From Methanomassiliicoccus sp. (GTDB taxonomy: Archaea > Thermoplasmatota > Thermoplasmata > Methanomassiliicoccales > Methanomassiliicoccaceae): 64,000 bases of DNA. A model generated the notes under the pieces. It saw only the letters and a program-made list of their open reading frames with translations. It did no database searches and was not told where the DNA came from. The stretch is from positions 62,001-126,000 of the forward strand of contig JAEILR010000020.1 in NCBI GenBank assembly GCA_016109435.1, written 5' to 3'. This document shows positions 43,239 through 51,396 of the stretch, piece by piece; position 1 is the stretch's first letter; the number at the start of each line of letters is the position of its first letter. Both the position numbers and the translations under genes were made by a program.

Positions 43239-43922
43239 TTGGCTGAAGGAGTGGGCACGTTCGTTCTTGTCCTTGGTGGCATAGGCGCTGCAGTGCTGGC
43301 CGGAAGCAGCTTGGGCATCTTTGGGATCGCTGCGGCGTTCGGTCTTTCCTTGCTGATCATGGTGTTCGCAATAGGTTACATCTCTGGTTGCCACATTAAC
43401 CCGGCAGTTACCGTCGGTATCGCCATTGCCCGGCGAATGAGCGTGAAGGATTTCGCAGGCTACATCATCGCCCAACTGATCGGGGCGACCATTGCCGCCG
43501 CCGTTATCCTTCTGATCGCCCAAGGCGCGCCTGGAGGTTACGACCTCGCTCAGGGCCTAGGCGCGAACGGTTATGGTGATCATTCCCCAGGGGGGTATAA
43601 CCTTGGTGTCTGTGCGGTGACCGAGATCATCTTGTCCTTTGTGTTCATCTTCACCATTCTGGCGGTGACCGATCGTTTGGCCCCAAAAGATCTAGCTGGG
43701 ATCCCCATCGGTCTCGGTCTTGCGCTGGTCAATATGGTAGGCATCCCAATCACGAACTGTTCAGTCAACCCGGCAAGGAGCTTTGGCCCTGCCATCCTGG
43801 TCGGAGGATGGGCCATCGAGCAACTATGGCTCTTTATCATCATGCCCATTATCGGAGCCATACTGGCCGCGGGCATCTATCGATTAATGGGCGGTATGCC
43901 GGCGAGGAAGCAGATCACGTAG
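43239..43922 (+). CDS. aqpM: aquaporin / MIP-family channel
   Basis: 227 residues with six helices and the paired half-helix motifs: GCHINPAVT and NCSVNPARS. AqpM-type archaeal channels pass water and glycerol and perhaps small gases. The start is odd: TTG 43239 gives MAEGVGTFVLVLGG, and a more natural N-terminus (about 7 more residues) would need ATG 43216, which is one base out of frame. So either TTG is used or a 1-nt deletion hit the start. It is flanked by tRNA-Leu fragments at 43038 and 44034. Confidence 0.85.
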   Translation: MAEGVGTFVLVLGGIGAAVLAGSSLGIFGIAAAFGLSLLIMVFAIGYISGCHINPAVTVGIAIARRMSVKDFAGYIIAQLIGATIAAAVILLIAQGAPGGYDLAQGLGANGYGDHSPGGYNLGVCAVTEIILSFVFIFTILAVTDRLAPKDLAGIPIGLGLALVNMVGIPITNCSVNPARSFGPAILVGGWAIEQLWLFIIMPIIGAILAAGIYRLMGGMPARKQIT

Positions 43923-44033
43923 ACAAAATGGAGATATATTCCTGGTTCGGAGCCAGATCAATTACATATGGCCGGCCCAGCAACTGAGCTTAGCGGGCTA
44001 GCGGGGAAAGAGGGAGGCCGTACAGAGATCATA

Positions 44034-44126
44034 TTGAGTGGCCTCAGGATTCCAAGTGGTCCGTGCGCTCAAAAGAGCCTGTGGAACTCCAACCGGCTCG
44101 AAAATTCGCACCCCCTGACCAATCGT
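44034..44126 (+). repeat. degenerate tRNA-Leu-like remnant
   Basis: CTCAGGA at 44043-44049 resembles an anticodon loop, AGTGGTCC matches the tRNA-Leu variable arm, and CGCACCCCCTG-ACCAATC at 44108-44124 matches the 3' ends of the fragments at 43090 and 46345. The middle holds an insertion, and stems do not pair fully. It is interpreted as a decayed tRNA-Leu-derived attachment site, less certain than the other copies. Confidence 0.5.
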
Positions 44127-44357
44127 AAGGGACCCTGCGCCGTGGGCGGGAGCAAGAAGGTATGCCTGATCCGCGAGAGCGTCCAGAAGAAGGGCTACCG
44201 GGGCTGCTGGAAGTGCAGGGGGAGCAAGAACTGCAACACGCTCGCGCCGCTCAAGAAGTTCCACGGAAAGACAATAGAGCACAATCACCAGATGATCCGC
44301 CAGTATGGCCTGGAGAACTGGTCGGACAAGCGGGACAAGCCCTGCCCGTGGCGGTAA
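44127..44357 (+). pseudogene. C-terminal remnant of a DUF3795-like cysteine-rich protein
   Basis: The frame reads KVCLIRESVQKKGYRGCWKC, then CNTLAPLKKFHGKTIEHNHQ and ends DKPCPWR. This resembles the second half of DUF3795-type proteins; the first half, with its cysteines, is missing. The frame continues upstream into the tRNA-like remnant, so the N-terminus was probably replaced by recombination. It may be a fragment of a gene cut by integration. Confidence 0.5.
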
Positions 44358-44433
44358 ACCACCAAGAAGGTCCGACATCCCAGTTGGCTGATTATCGTAA
44401 CAGATATCAAGGCGTAGCTCGCCTTATTCCGGC

Positions 44434-45606
44434 GTGGCCAGTAAAAAAGTAAAGTTCCTGGCGGCCGGTTTGGTCGCCGCTATATTGTTGCTTGGAACAT
44501 TCGCATTGATTTCTCCTCCCCAATCTGAGATAATGCCTCAGGGTGGGAGCGTGGTCGACGATAACAACCAAACCGAGAAAGGAACGTTCTCTCTGGCCGA
44601 TAGTGCCGGGTTCGTGACCACGGCTGGGTCGGCCGACCGGGACTTACTTCTACAGAGGGCCGAGGACCTGGAAATGTTAGGGGCGTTCTCCCAGTCCGGG
44701 AGCGTGATATCGGGCAAGTTCGTAGCGTTCAACTATGAACAGGGCTCCGGTTCAATCACCTCCTACAAGGTCTACAACAATCAGAGCCAAGCTACTGTGT
44801 TCGAGGCGATGCGGGTATCCAGCCTGGCTGGGGCGAACGGGACCCTCGACCTGTCCATGTTCTCGGCCAGCTCCCCGTCGGTGCAGCTCATGGTGCACAA
44901 CATCCCCTGGGGGACGATCCACCTGGCCGCTGCCAACGAAACCACCGTCACCATCGGCCTGGCCCACGGAGCTAACGTAATGGCCATCAACCACTCCGAC
45001 GTCTGGGGCACCGACCGAACCGCGGTGAACATCACCTTTTCCGATGTTGCCGGCACTCTAGCGGTGATCCACGGCTCGATCGACATCTCCCCGGACCAAG
45101 GCAATCTGACGGTCAACATCTCCAAGGGCGGCCAGCTCTTCTTCCGGGCGTTCGCGGATTACACCCGCATCAGCCACGGCGGCCAATGGCTGACCATGGA
45201 CTACCTGATCCGCGGGGCCATCAGCTCGGAGCTTTGGGCACTGGCCTCCAACACATCGGCCGTCTACGATCTGGTCCAGTTCCACCCCGGGTCACTTTCC
45301 CTGGCCTCGGACAAGGTGAACATCTCCGACCTGGAAGTAGGGGTCCAGGCCCACTCCATCCTGTTAGTCCACCTGGATCAAGGCTCCATAGGCCACCTGA
45401 ACTCGTTCATACCGGTGGGCATGGCCACCGACACAGTGGCCGCGACCAACATCAGGGACGACCTCAAGGCCTGGAGGGACAATAGCACCGAGCCAGTGAG
45501 GTATATTATCCGCAATGGGGACGTGACCACCGCAGCCATGTATGTGCCCGCCGGCGCCTCGTCTCCCAAACTGGTCCTCGGGCTGGACCATAAAAGCAGC
45601 GATTGA
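44434..45606 (+). CDS. secreted or membrane-anchored surface protein
   Basis: 390 residues: KKVKFLAAGLVAAILLLGTF is an N-terminal signal/anchor helix, followed by a large external region rich in Ser, Thr, Asn and N-glycosylation-like sites, with alternating beta strands and no cysteines. No family recognised. GTG 44434 is the only fitting start, but without a clear ribosome site. In the island, after the DUF3795-like remnant. Confidence 0.65.
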   Translation: MASKKVKFLAAGLVAAILLLGTFALISPPQSEIMPQGGSVVDDNNQTEKGTFSLADSAGFVTTAGSADRDLLLQRAEDLEMLGAFSQSGSVISGKFVAFNYEQGSGSITSYKVYNNQSQATVFEAMRVSSLAGANGTLDLSMFSASSPSVQLMVHNIPWGTIHLAAANETTVTIGLAHGANVMAINHSDVWGTDRTAVNITFSDVAGTLAVIHGSIDISPDQGNLTVNISKGGQLFFRAFADYTRISHGGQWLTMDYLIRGAISSELWALASNTSAVYDLVQFHPGSLSLASDKVNISDLEVGVQAHSILLVHLDQGSIGHLNSFIPVGMATDTVAATNIRDDLKAWRDNSTEPVRYIIRNGDVTTAAMYVPAGASSPKLVLGLDHKSSD

Positions 45607-45840
45607 TCACTCGTATGGCGCTTGCCAGGTGGTCATTGGGACCCCGAGCACCATCTTTTTTGACCAAGTAACCGCCGCCAAGCTCGTTGCGATCCCGGCT
45701 CTTGCTGCGGCCGTCGCGCCCCATCGTCATCGACCGATCAGCGACCATTGGGTTTGGCATCAACGATTAAATACCACGGCCATGACCCATTGGTCAAGGC
45801 GGAGCGGTGGCTTACGGATAAACCTGCAGAACTGGAACGG

Positions 45841-46271
45841 ATGATCAATGGATTGGTGGGCAGGTGGAGAGTCGATGTGCAAATACGGAGCCCGGACGGA
45901 GGCTCCATCGCCGGTTGGGGGACCTTCAATGCGAAGGAGGTTTCCTTAGGCAGGGGGTCCACAGCGTCATGAGCCTCGATCTAAAAAGCCTCGGACCCTA
46001 TGAGGAGAATGTCGTCTGGGACTTTGACCAGGTAAACAACGAGATCCCCAATCTATCCATCATTTCTGATGGTCGGATCCGCGATCACACCGGCAAATGG
46101 ATTGATGACCAGACCATGGAGCTAGGCGTGGTAGGGCGGCAGAAGGAGGAGGGAGCGACCGAAGATGTCACGATCTCAATAGTTGCCCCTAACGAGGTCA
46201 GAGGGCACATAGTTGGAAGAATGGGTGACCGCCCAATGACCGTGATCGATTATGTTTTGAGTAGGATCTGA
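45841..46271 (+). pseudogene. split lipocalin-like (DUF1579-like) gene
   Basis: Part 1 (45841-45972) reads MINGLVGRWRVDVQIRSPDG and on to a TGA. Part 2 (45969-46271), in another frame, begins MSLDLKSLGPYEENVVWDFD and continues for 100 residues to YVLSRI. Together they look like a single beta-barrel protein broken at a GGGGG run near 45953-45957. The TGA of part 1 overlaps the ATG of part 2 (ATGA), so a coupled two-peptide gene is an alternative. TATA-like gattaaatacc is at 45766-45776. Confidence 0.5.
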
Positions 46272-46318
46272 AAAATCTGTCACAGTAAAGTTAAGAATTC
46301 TACCATTAGTTGTCAGTC

Positions 46319-46345
46319 AGTTCATGTCGCACCCCCTGCACCAAT
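46319..46345 (+). repeat. tRNA-Leu 3'-end fragment
   Basis: AGTTCATGTCGCACCCCCTG followed by CACCAAT matches the last 27 bases of the fragment at 43065-43092, with two changes in the T-loop. Only T-arm and acceptor end remain. It is taken as the right-hand boundary of the island. Confidence 0.7.
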
Positions 46346-46350
46346 TCTAG

Positions 46351-46467
46351 CACATCGAACTGCATGATGACATGTGGCTGAAATACGGTGATCAGTCGGT
46401 GAGAGGGCCGATGATGCTCATCTCCATCAGCAGGCTCGCTGTCGAAAAGACCTTCTATGCGGGGTGA
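46351..46467 (+). pseudogene. 3' gene fragment next to the tRNA-Leu repeat
   Basis: A startless frame of 38 codons (containing DDMWLKYGDQSVRGPMMLIS) follows the repeat directly and ends at a TGA at 46465-46467. It looks like the tail of an unrecognised gene truncated at the attachment site. Confidence 0.3.
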
Positions 46468-46518
46468 CAATCACAAAAAGCTCTGAACAAAGATCAGACC
46501 AACAAAGGAGCGATACTG

Positions 46519-47073
46519 ATGCCACCACATTGTGATACGCGAGATGGCCCGGTCGTAATGGCAGCGATAAAGTCGTTGGAAACAGAGAACCTCAATCATG
46601 TGTTGATCTGGATCCCCGAGGATGGCGAAAAAGAGCTCAGGGGCATCTTTGAAAAAACCCTTCATGCGAGGAAGGCCGGAAAGGAGGCACAGGAAGTTGC
46701 CGACGACTGGTTCTTCGAGAACACCATACGGCTCCACCGGGCCGGTGAGGGAGCGCCGTACACTGGTCTGAAACCTGCTGGGCTCAGCGAGGGTCCGGTC
46801 GTACCGAGAGCGGAGAAAGCGATCGAGACGGGGGATCCCAAGGAAACTATCGACTTCATCCTCAAGACCGTCGAGAACGATCTGACCCATCGCTTCCATC
46901 GTGTTCTGGAGAAGAAAGAGTATGATGTGAACGACGTTGATGCCGGCAGGGAATACATTCAGGCGTTCATCGATTGGGTGGTGTATTCTCATTCTCTCTA
47001 TACGTCTGTGACCGACGCTGCGGCCGGACATGGGGAGCATAACAAAGGTAAAACAGGGTGCGGGCATCATTGA
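46519..47073 (+). CDS. DUF6448 family protein
   Basis: 184 residues beginning MPPHCDTRDGPVVMAAIKSL, with ADDWFFENTIRLHRAGEGAP, YTGLKPAGL and a helical C-terminal half ending in a histidine-rich tail (CGHH). The family is widespread but of unknown function; the conserved Cys and His at the start and the Asp/Glu-rich helices could bind a metal. GGAGCG precedes ATG 46519. Confidence 0.8.
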   Translation: MPPHCDTRDGPVVMAAIKSLETENLNHVLIWIPEDGEKELRGIFEKTLHARKAGKEAQEVADDWFFENTIRLHRAGEGAPYTGLKPAGLSEGPVVPRAEKAIETGDPKETIDFILKTVENDLTHRFHRVLEKKEYDVNDVDAGREYIQAFIDWVVYSHSLYTSVTDAAAGHGEHNKGKTGCGHH

Positions 47074-47234
47074 TGCGTTGAGATCGCACCCCTTTCCTTT
47101 TTTTATTTATCAGACCTCGGGCGCGAGACCATTGCGGAAACACTCCCATACGTTCGGAAGTTCGGCGCGGTTCGCTGTTCGTACCTCATGCCGGCGTTCG
47201 CCTTGGTCGGTGGATCGGGCATATGGCCGATCGA

Positions 47235-48017
47235 TCATTTGCCCGAACGCTTCTTTAGCAGCATTTCCTGTATTCGCTTGATCTCAAGGTCCTGGATCTC
47301 TTCGACGGTCATCTTGCCGCCGCTCCTCATGACCTTCACCACCTCACTGGATGGATTGGTGAACACGAACAGGTTGATGGTTTTCGATGTGCCGTCCTTG
47401 AACCTGTGCTTGTAGGTGATCGGCAGTCTTGACGACTGCATGAACTCGCTGATACTGAGCTCCTGGTCTATGTCCTGGCCATCAAGAGCGTGGAGACACA
47501 GCTCCAAAGCGTACTTGCCAAAGGCGAGGACGTTCAGTTCGGCCTTACCAAACAGTTTCAGCTCGTCGAGGAAATGCTCCTCGCACCGCGTCGCCGCTTT
47601 CCGCCACTCTTTGTTGATGTCCCGGTCACCGGTGACAGGAACACATTTCAGCGCATGGGTCCAGTAGGCCCTTCCATCGGCCGGGTCGAACTTCGAGAAT
47701 ATCTGCAGTATCTTTGAGAGCGGATTGGCGAGCTTGATGTCATCGGGAGGCCCGCCCTCCCTGGCTATCCTGGACAGCCTCTGCTCGATCGACCCACTGG
47801 TCGACAGTGAACGAAGCCAGAACCCTGGCTCTTGCGACACCACCAGAAAATCCACCATGTGCTCAGACCCGCGCCGAGGGAACAGGACCGGGATCTTGTC
47901 CTCGTTCCTGGGACACCCAGAGCAGAGCCCAGATGCTTTGGACCTCAGCTCGTTCAAGTCACTTGTCGGTACATCGGCCACGGGGTCATATCTGAACAGG
48001 AGATAAATTGGTTTCAT
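47235..48017 (-). CDS. uracil-DNA glycosylase-like protein (iron-sulfur type, divergent)
   Basis: 260 residues. The glycosylase fold signs are FLVVSQEPG (motif 1), YWTHALKCVPV, NVLAFGKYALELC and a late TNPSS in place of the usual HPS. Four cysteines spaced as C-x2-C (CSGC, about 32-35), one in KCVP and one in CEEHFLDEL match the [4Fe-4S] ligands of family 4/5 enzymes. Replacement of the active-site motifs suggests altered base specificity or another substrate. Confidence 0.55.
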   Translation of the reverse strand: MKPIYLLFRYDPVADVPTSDLNELRSKASGLCSGCPRNEDKIPVLFPRRGSEHMVDFLVVSQEPGFWLRSLSTSGSIEQRLSRIAREGGPPDDIKLANPLSKILQIFSKFDPADGRAYWTHALKCVPVTGDRDINKEWRKAATRCEEHFLDELKLFGKAELNVLAFGKYALELCLHALDGQDIDQELSISEFMQSSRLPITYKHRFKDGTSKTINLFVFTNPSSEVVKVMRSGGKMTVEEIQDLEIKRIQEMLLKKRSGK

Positions 48018-48230
48018 ATCGGGCGGCTTGGGATCGACCCATTTCTGGGGCTGGAACGTCCAGACCGGTCAGTAGGTGAACCTCGAGCCGACGACGGCGG
48101 TAAACAGTCATTCCCGCCCACAGGCGTTGATGTCATCTGCGGTCATCGACGGACGCCTGAAATGAAGCGAATCGCCGAATGTCGGAAGTTCAACGACGGA
48201 TAAAAAAAGGATCGGGAAGGGGTTTTGTGC

Positions 48231-49046
48231 TCAGATCCCAGCTACCCAGACCTTGTTGGTCTCCACCAGGTCGAAGTTGAGAGTGGACAGACCATTGTTC
48301 GTGGTGTAGGACGTGGCGATCTTGAACCTGACCTCGGTCACCGGGTCGATGAAGAGCGAATAGTTGAACTGGTAGGGGCCGACATCGTAGGTGTAGGTGT
48401 AATGGGACAGGGCCTTGGTGCCGAACGCGGTGGACACCTGCTCTTTACCCACCAGGGTCAGGTTGGCGAGACCAGTGGACCATATCTCATCATAGCTGTG
48501 CACGGTGGTGCTGTTGATGAGCCCGATACCGTCGTAGGTCTCCTGCATGGTGAACGAGGTCGAGTTGGCGATGATGACCTTTGTGGTCATGAACGCGTCG
48601 ATCGTCTCGTCGAAGTCGGCATCATAGCCGGTCAGGTGCCACTTCATCATATCGCCGACCACGAACCTCTCGTGGCAGTTGAAGGTGGTGGTGTTCTGGT
48701 CGACCCTGATGGTGGGGGTGCCAGCCACATTGGACGTCACTCCCAACTTCACTGTGGTGGAATTGCCCACTCCTAGACTGACCGTGGTGAAGTTTACCTG
48801 GACGCCTTCGAGGAACAGCCGGACCTCATAATCTCCGTCCGCCGTGCCGTTGTTCATGACCCCGACGGTGGCCATCAGCTGCTGACCGGTGACCACGTCC
48901 TGCTTGTCCACGGACAAGGAGGTAATCGCGAACTTTGCGACCTTTTCTTCGGGAGTCTTGTCATTATTCAATAGCAGAACCGCCGCAGATGCGGAAGCGA
49001 CAAGCAGAACTGCTACAACGCCAATGATTAGTAACTTGTTCGCCAT
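48231..49046 (-). CDS. membrane-anchored surface protein, copy 1
   Basis: 271 residues: N-terminal anchor helix (MANKLLIIGVVAVLLVASAS), a CARDB-like beta domain (about 40-120, VDKQDVVTGQQLMATVGVMN), and a C-terminal domain shared with the next gene (GDMMKWHLTGYDADFDETID, STAFGTKALSHYTYTYD). GAGGG before ATG 49046. Function unknown. Confidence 0.7.
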   Translation of the reverse strand: MANKLLIIGVVAVLLVASASAAVLLLNNDKTPEEKVAKFAITSLSVDKQDVVTGQQLMATVGVMNNGTADGDYEVRLFLEGVQVNFTTVSLGVGNSTTVKLGVTSNVAGTPTIRVDQNTTTFNCHERFVVGDMMKWHLTGYDADFDETIDAFMTTKVIIANSTSFTMQETYDGIGLINSTTVHSYDEIWSTGLANLTLVGKEQVSTAFGTKALSHYTYTYDVGPYQFNYSLFIDPVTEVRFKIATSYTTNNGLSTLNFDLVETNKVWVAGI

Positions 49047-49162
49047 TTAATCCCTCGCTGGGGATTAATGACTGATGGCTTAAAGGTAATGGTAACTTGA
49101 AGATAATATTATAAATTTATAAAATCCATAATCACAGAATGCAAAGAAAAAGGGTTTGCGGA

Positions 49163-49843
49163 TCAGGTTTTGTCTCCGTCCCTGATCGCGCTGATGTTGG
49201 TGTCATCGATCACCATCGTATACTCGCTATCTTGGGTCGGATCCTGAGTATCCGTCGATGTAGCCACGACCTTGTAGACCATCTTGGTGTCCTTACCGAC
49301 ATAGTAATCGGTCACTTCGGTGGTGGAGCCGGTGACCTTGGTCTCTTTCCAATGCTCTACCTGCTTGGTGCCGAAGGAGGTGGAAAGGGTTTCCGTCCCT
49401 ACCAGGCTACCTTGGGAGTAGTTACCCTGCACCGCTCCCGACCCGATATCATCGGTCTTGTTGGAATGTACCGTCGTCGAGTAGTTGAACATATCAGACA
49501 CGAAGTCGATCCTTATATCATAACCGTCGTTGGTGACGCTGGTGACCTCCCACCTGATGGTCGAGTTCAACGATATCCCCGAGGCGTCGGTGGTGGTCTT
49601 AAAGGTCATGAAGTCCCCGGTCTTCAGGTTGAAATCTACCGTGTTCCCTCCGTTCTGGTTGTCGTTCCCGTTGTTATCGCCGTTGTCATTGCCCTCATTG
49701 TTCCCTCCCGTGGATCCTAAGTTGTTCATCAGGACATAGGCTCCAGCTACGGCCGCGACCGCCACGATGGCGATGACTATCACGGCGATGAGCATCTTGG
49801 ACATGCCCTTCTTCGGTTCGATCGGTGGACTCGATGTCGTCAT
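49163..49843 (-). CDS. membrane-anchored surface protein, copy 2
   Basis: 226 residues: charged start MTTSSPPIEPKKGMSKMLIA, one membrane helix (about 17-40), a low-complexity Asn/Gly/Asp linker (about 48-70), and a domain like the one in the neighbouring gene (GDFMTFKTTTDASG, LSTSFGTKQVEHWKETKVTG). The long upstream open frame has no features, so ATG 49843 is used. The pair looks like a tandem duplication in which one copy gained a CARDB-like domain and the other an Asn/Gly linker. Confidence 0.7.
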   Translation of the reverse strand: MTTSSPPIEPKKGMSKMLIAVIVIAIVAVAAVAGAYVLMNNLGSTGGNNEGNDNGDNNGNDNQNGGNTVDFNLKTGDFMTFKTTTDASGISLNSTIRWEVTSVTNDGYDIRIDFVSDMFNYSTTVHSNKTDDIGSGAVQGNYSQGSLVGTETLSTSFGTKQVEHWKETKVTGSTTEVTDYYVGKDTKMVYKVVATSTDTQDPTQDSEYTMVIDDTNISAIRDGDKT

Positions 49844-50235
49844 GTTATCACTTTGGAAAACAATTAGAGCGGAACGTTTATAATTATTTCCAATTAAAGA
49901 ATATCTATACGGATAACAATGTTCCCGCATTGTCGAGCCCGGTAGGAAGGCGAGGCCCGGCGGGGGGGAGCGACATGTCGTATCGAAGACATCGCCTCCA
50001 TTTCCCATGGAGGTATAGGACACCCTGGCCTGGTGCCGCGTTAACCCCAACGTTCCTTAATTAGCTCTGATCGAATGGAGCCTCGGTAGGTCATCTTGTC
50101 TTATTCGGAACGATAGAAAATGCTATCGGGGGGAGCGTGTTAGGGATGATGTAGTGCGGGTCCCTGCCGACCTCCTATCAGCTAGGACGATCGATGGGAC
50201 CAGCGGACCACGATAGTCGAACACAGGTGATTACC
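49844..50235. other. intergenic region
   Basis: 392 bp with an A/T-rich stretch (49860-49920, probably the promoter of the surface-protein gene on the minus strand) and otherwise G/C-rich DNA without a recognised gene or RNA. Confidence 0.4.
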
Positions 50236-50460
50236 ATGGGAGAATTGATATTGGCTGCGTCGGAAGAACCCCGGCGCCTCAACATAGTGCTGCTCGATGA
50301 GCCGACCGAAAAGATGCTGAAAATGAACAAGAGCGTCCGCAAGGAGAAGGAGGTGGCCGAACGGAGCATCAAAGAGGAGGTGGTCGTCAACGTCCCTCCT
50401 GGAAAGAGGGTGAGGATCGTCATGACCACCGAGCCCAGGGCATCCCGGAGCAAGGGGTGA
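50236..50460 (+). CDS. hypothetical small charged protein
   Basis: 74 residues starting MGELILAASEEPRRLNIVLL, rich in Lys/Glu and ending PRASRSKG. AGGTGATTACC precedes ATG 50236, a good ribosome site; the upstream ATG 50194 has none. No family recognised. Confidence 0.55.
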   Translation: MGELILAASEEPRRLNIVLLDEPTEKMLKMNKSVRKEKEVAERSIKEEVVVNVPPGKRVRIVMTTEPRASRSKG

Positions 50461-50612
50461 CCTTCGGTTCCCCGAAACCCTACGATAGCAATCTAACGGA
50501 ACAAGCATAACGTACGATTGGACCCGGGGACCGCCTCGGTGACAGCGATCAGGGTGGCGGCCGCTCGCAGAGAAACATTAAAGAAAAGAGCAGGGAAGGG
50601 ATTCAAAGCGCC

Positions 50613-50846
50613 CTATGCCAGGGACATCCCGAGCGAGGGCATCATGGACAGCGGGGAGATCGATACGGGCTCTCCGATCTGGACGGGGACCAACATCTCG
50701 ACCGGCTCAAGTCCTTCGGTCTCCTCGTGGTGCTCGGCCTCCTGCTTCTGCTTCTCGAAATTTTCCGCGCCAGCCAGGGCCAGGACCCCCAGTATGACGA
50801 TCGGGGTGAGGATGACGACGAGGACCAGCAGAACGTTCTTGTTCAT
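50613..50846 (-). CDS. small single-helix membrane protein
   Basis: 77 residues: MNKNVLLVLVVILTPIVILG is a membrane helix, followed by an acidic, His/Glu-rich outer or inner tail (EKQKQEAEHHEETEGLEPVE) and a Pro/Ser/Met-rich end. ATG 50846 is chosen over ATG 50873: the TATA box ACTTTATATG (50871-50880) overlaps the latter and lies about 28 nt before the former, so a leaderless mRNA starts there. Confidence 0.6.
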   Translation of the reverse strand: MNKNVLLVLVVILTPIVILGVLALAGAENFEKQKQEAEHHEETEGLEPVEMLVPVQIGEPVSISPLSMMPSLGMSLA

Positions 50847-50870
50847 GGGGAGGAAGGATGAGGAATTTGA

Positions 50871-50880
50871 CATATAAAGT
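50871..50880 (-). promoter_or_regulatory. TATA box for the small membrane protein gene
   Basis: ACTTTATATG on the minus strand is centred about 29 nt from ATG 50846. No Shine-Dalgarno is present (the sequence before the ATG is pyrimidine rich), supporting leaderless expression. Confidence 0.55.
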
Positions 50881-51062
50881 TTGGCAAACGATGGGGTCCG
50901 GGGGCCGGGCCACGCCCCCTGTGAGAGCGCTCACGCATCGCGTTCAGCACGAACATTTTTCGTCCATCGAACGGTCTGATAGGTGATATTTTATACCTGA
51001 TTATGAATTGGAGAAAGCATACACATGCCTAAAAAGCGTGTGGAACAATCGTAGGTAATCGT

Positions 51063-51239
51063 ATGAACGACAGAAGAGGCGGATATAGGCGCGACGAACC
51101 CCGTGAGATGCATTCAGCTAAGTGCTCCGACTGTGGAGCCGAGACCCAGGTCCCATTCAAGCCGACTGAGGGAAGGCCGGTCTACTGCAGGGAATGCTAC
51201 CAGAAGCACAAGCCGGCACGCAGCGAGAGAAGGTTCTAA
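51063..51239 (+). CDS. small archaeal zinc-ribbon protein (CSDCG...CREC)
   Basis: 58 residues found by direct translation: basic N-terminus MNDRRGGYRRDEPREMHSAK, then CSDCGAETQVPFKPTEGRPV and CRECYQKHK. This C-x2-C...C-x2-C module (VPF-x-P-x-x-GRPVYC) also occurs as a C-terminal zinc domain on RNA helicases and as short stand-alone proteins; nucleic-acid binding is likely. ATG 51063 has TAGGTAATC upstream; TATA-like atattttata lies near 50985-50995. Confidence 0.75.
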   Translation: MNDRRGGYRRDEPREMHSAKCSDCGAETQVPFKPTEGRPVYCRECYQKHKPARSERRF

Positions 51240-51396
51240 ACCGATCTTCTTTCCCGAAAACAACTTCCCTCTTTTTCATATCGCTCGTCCAACGCTCTGA
51301 TGCACCGGGCGAAGCTTCGTCGCCTGGGCGGGCCATCTCGCAATCATATTATATCCTCAAGCCGGTGCCAACCCCACTATCTCTCAGAGGGTTCAT

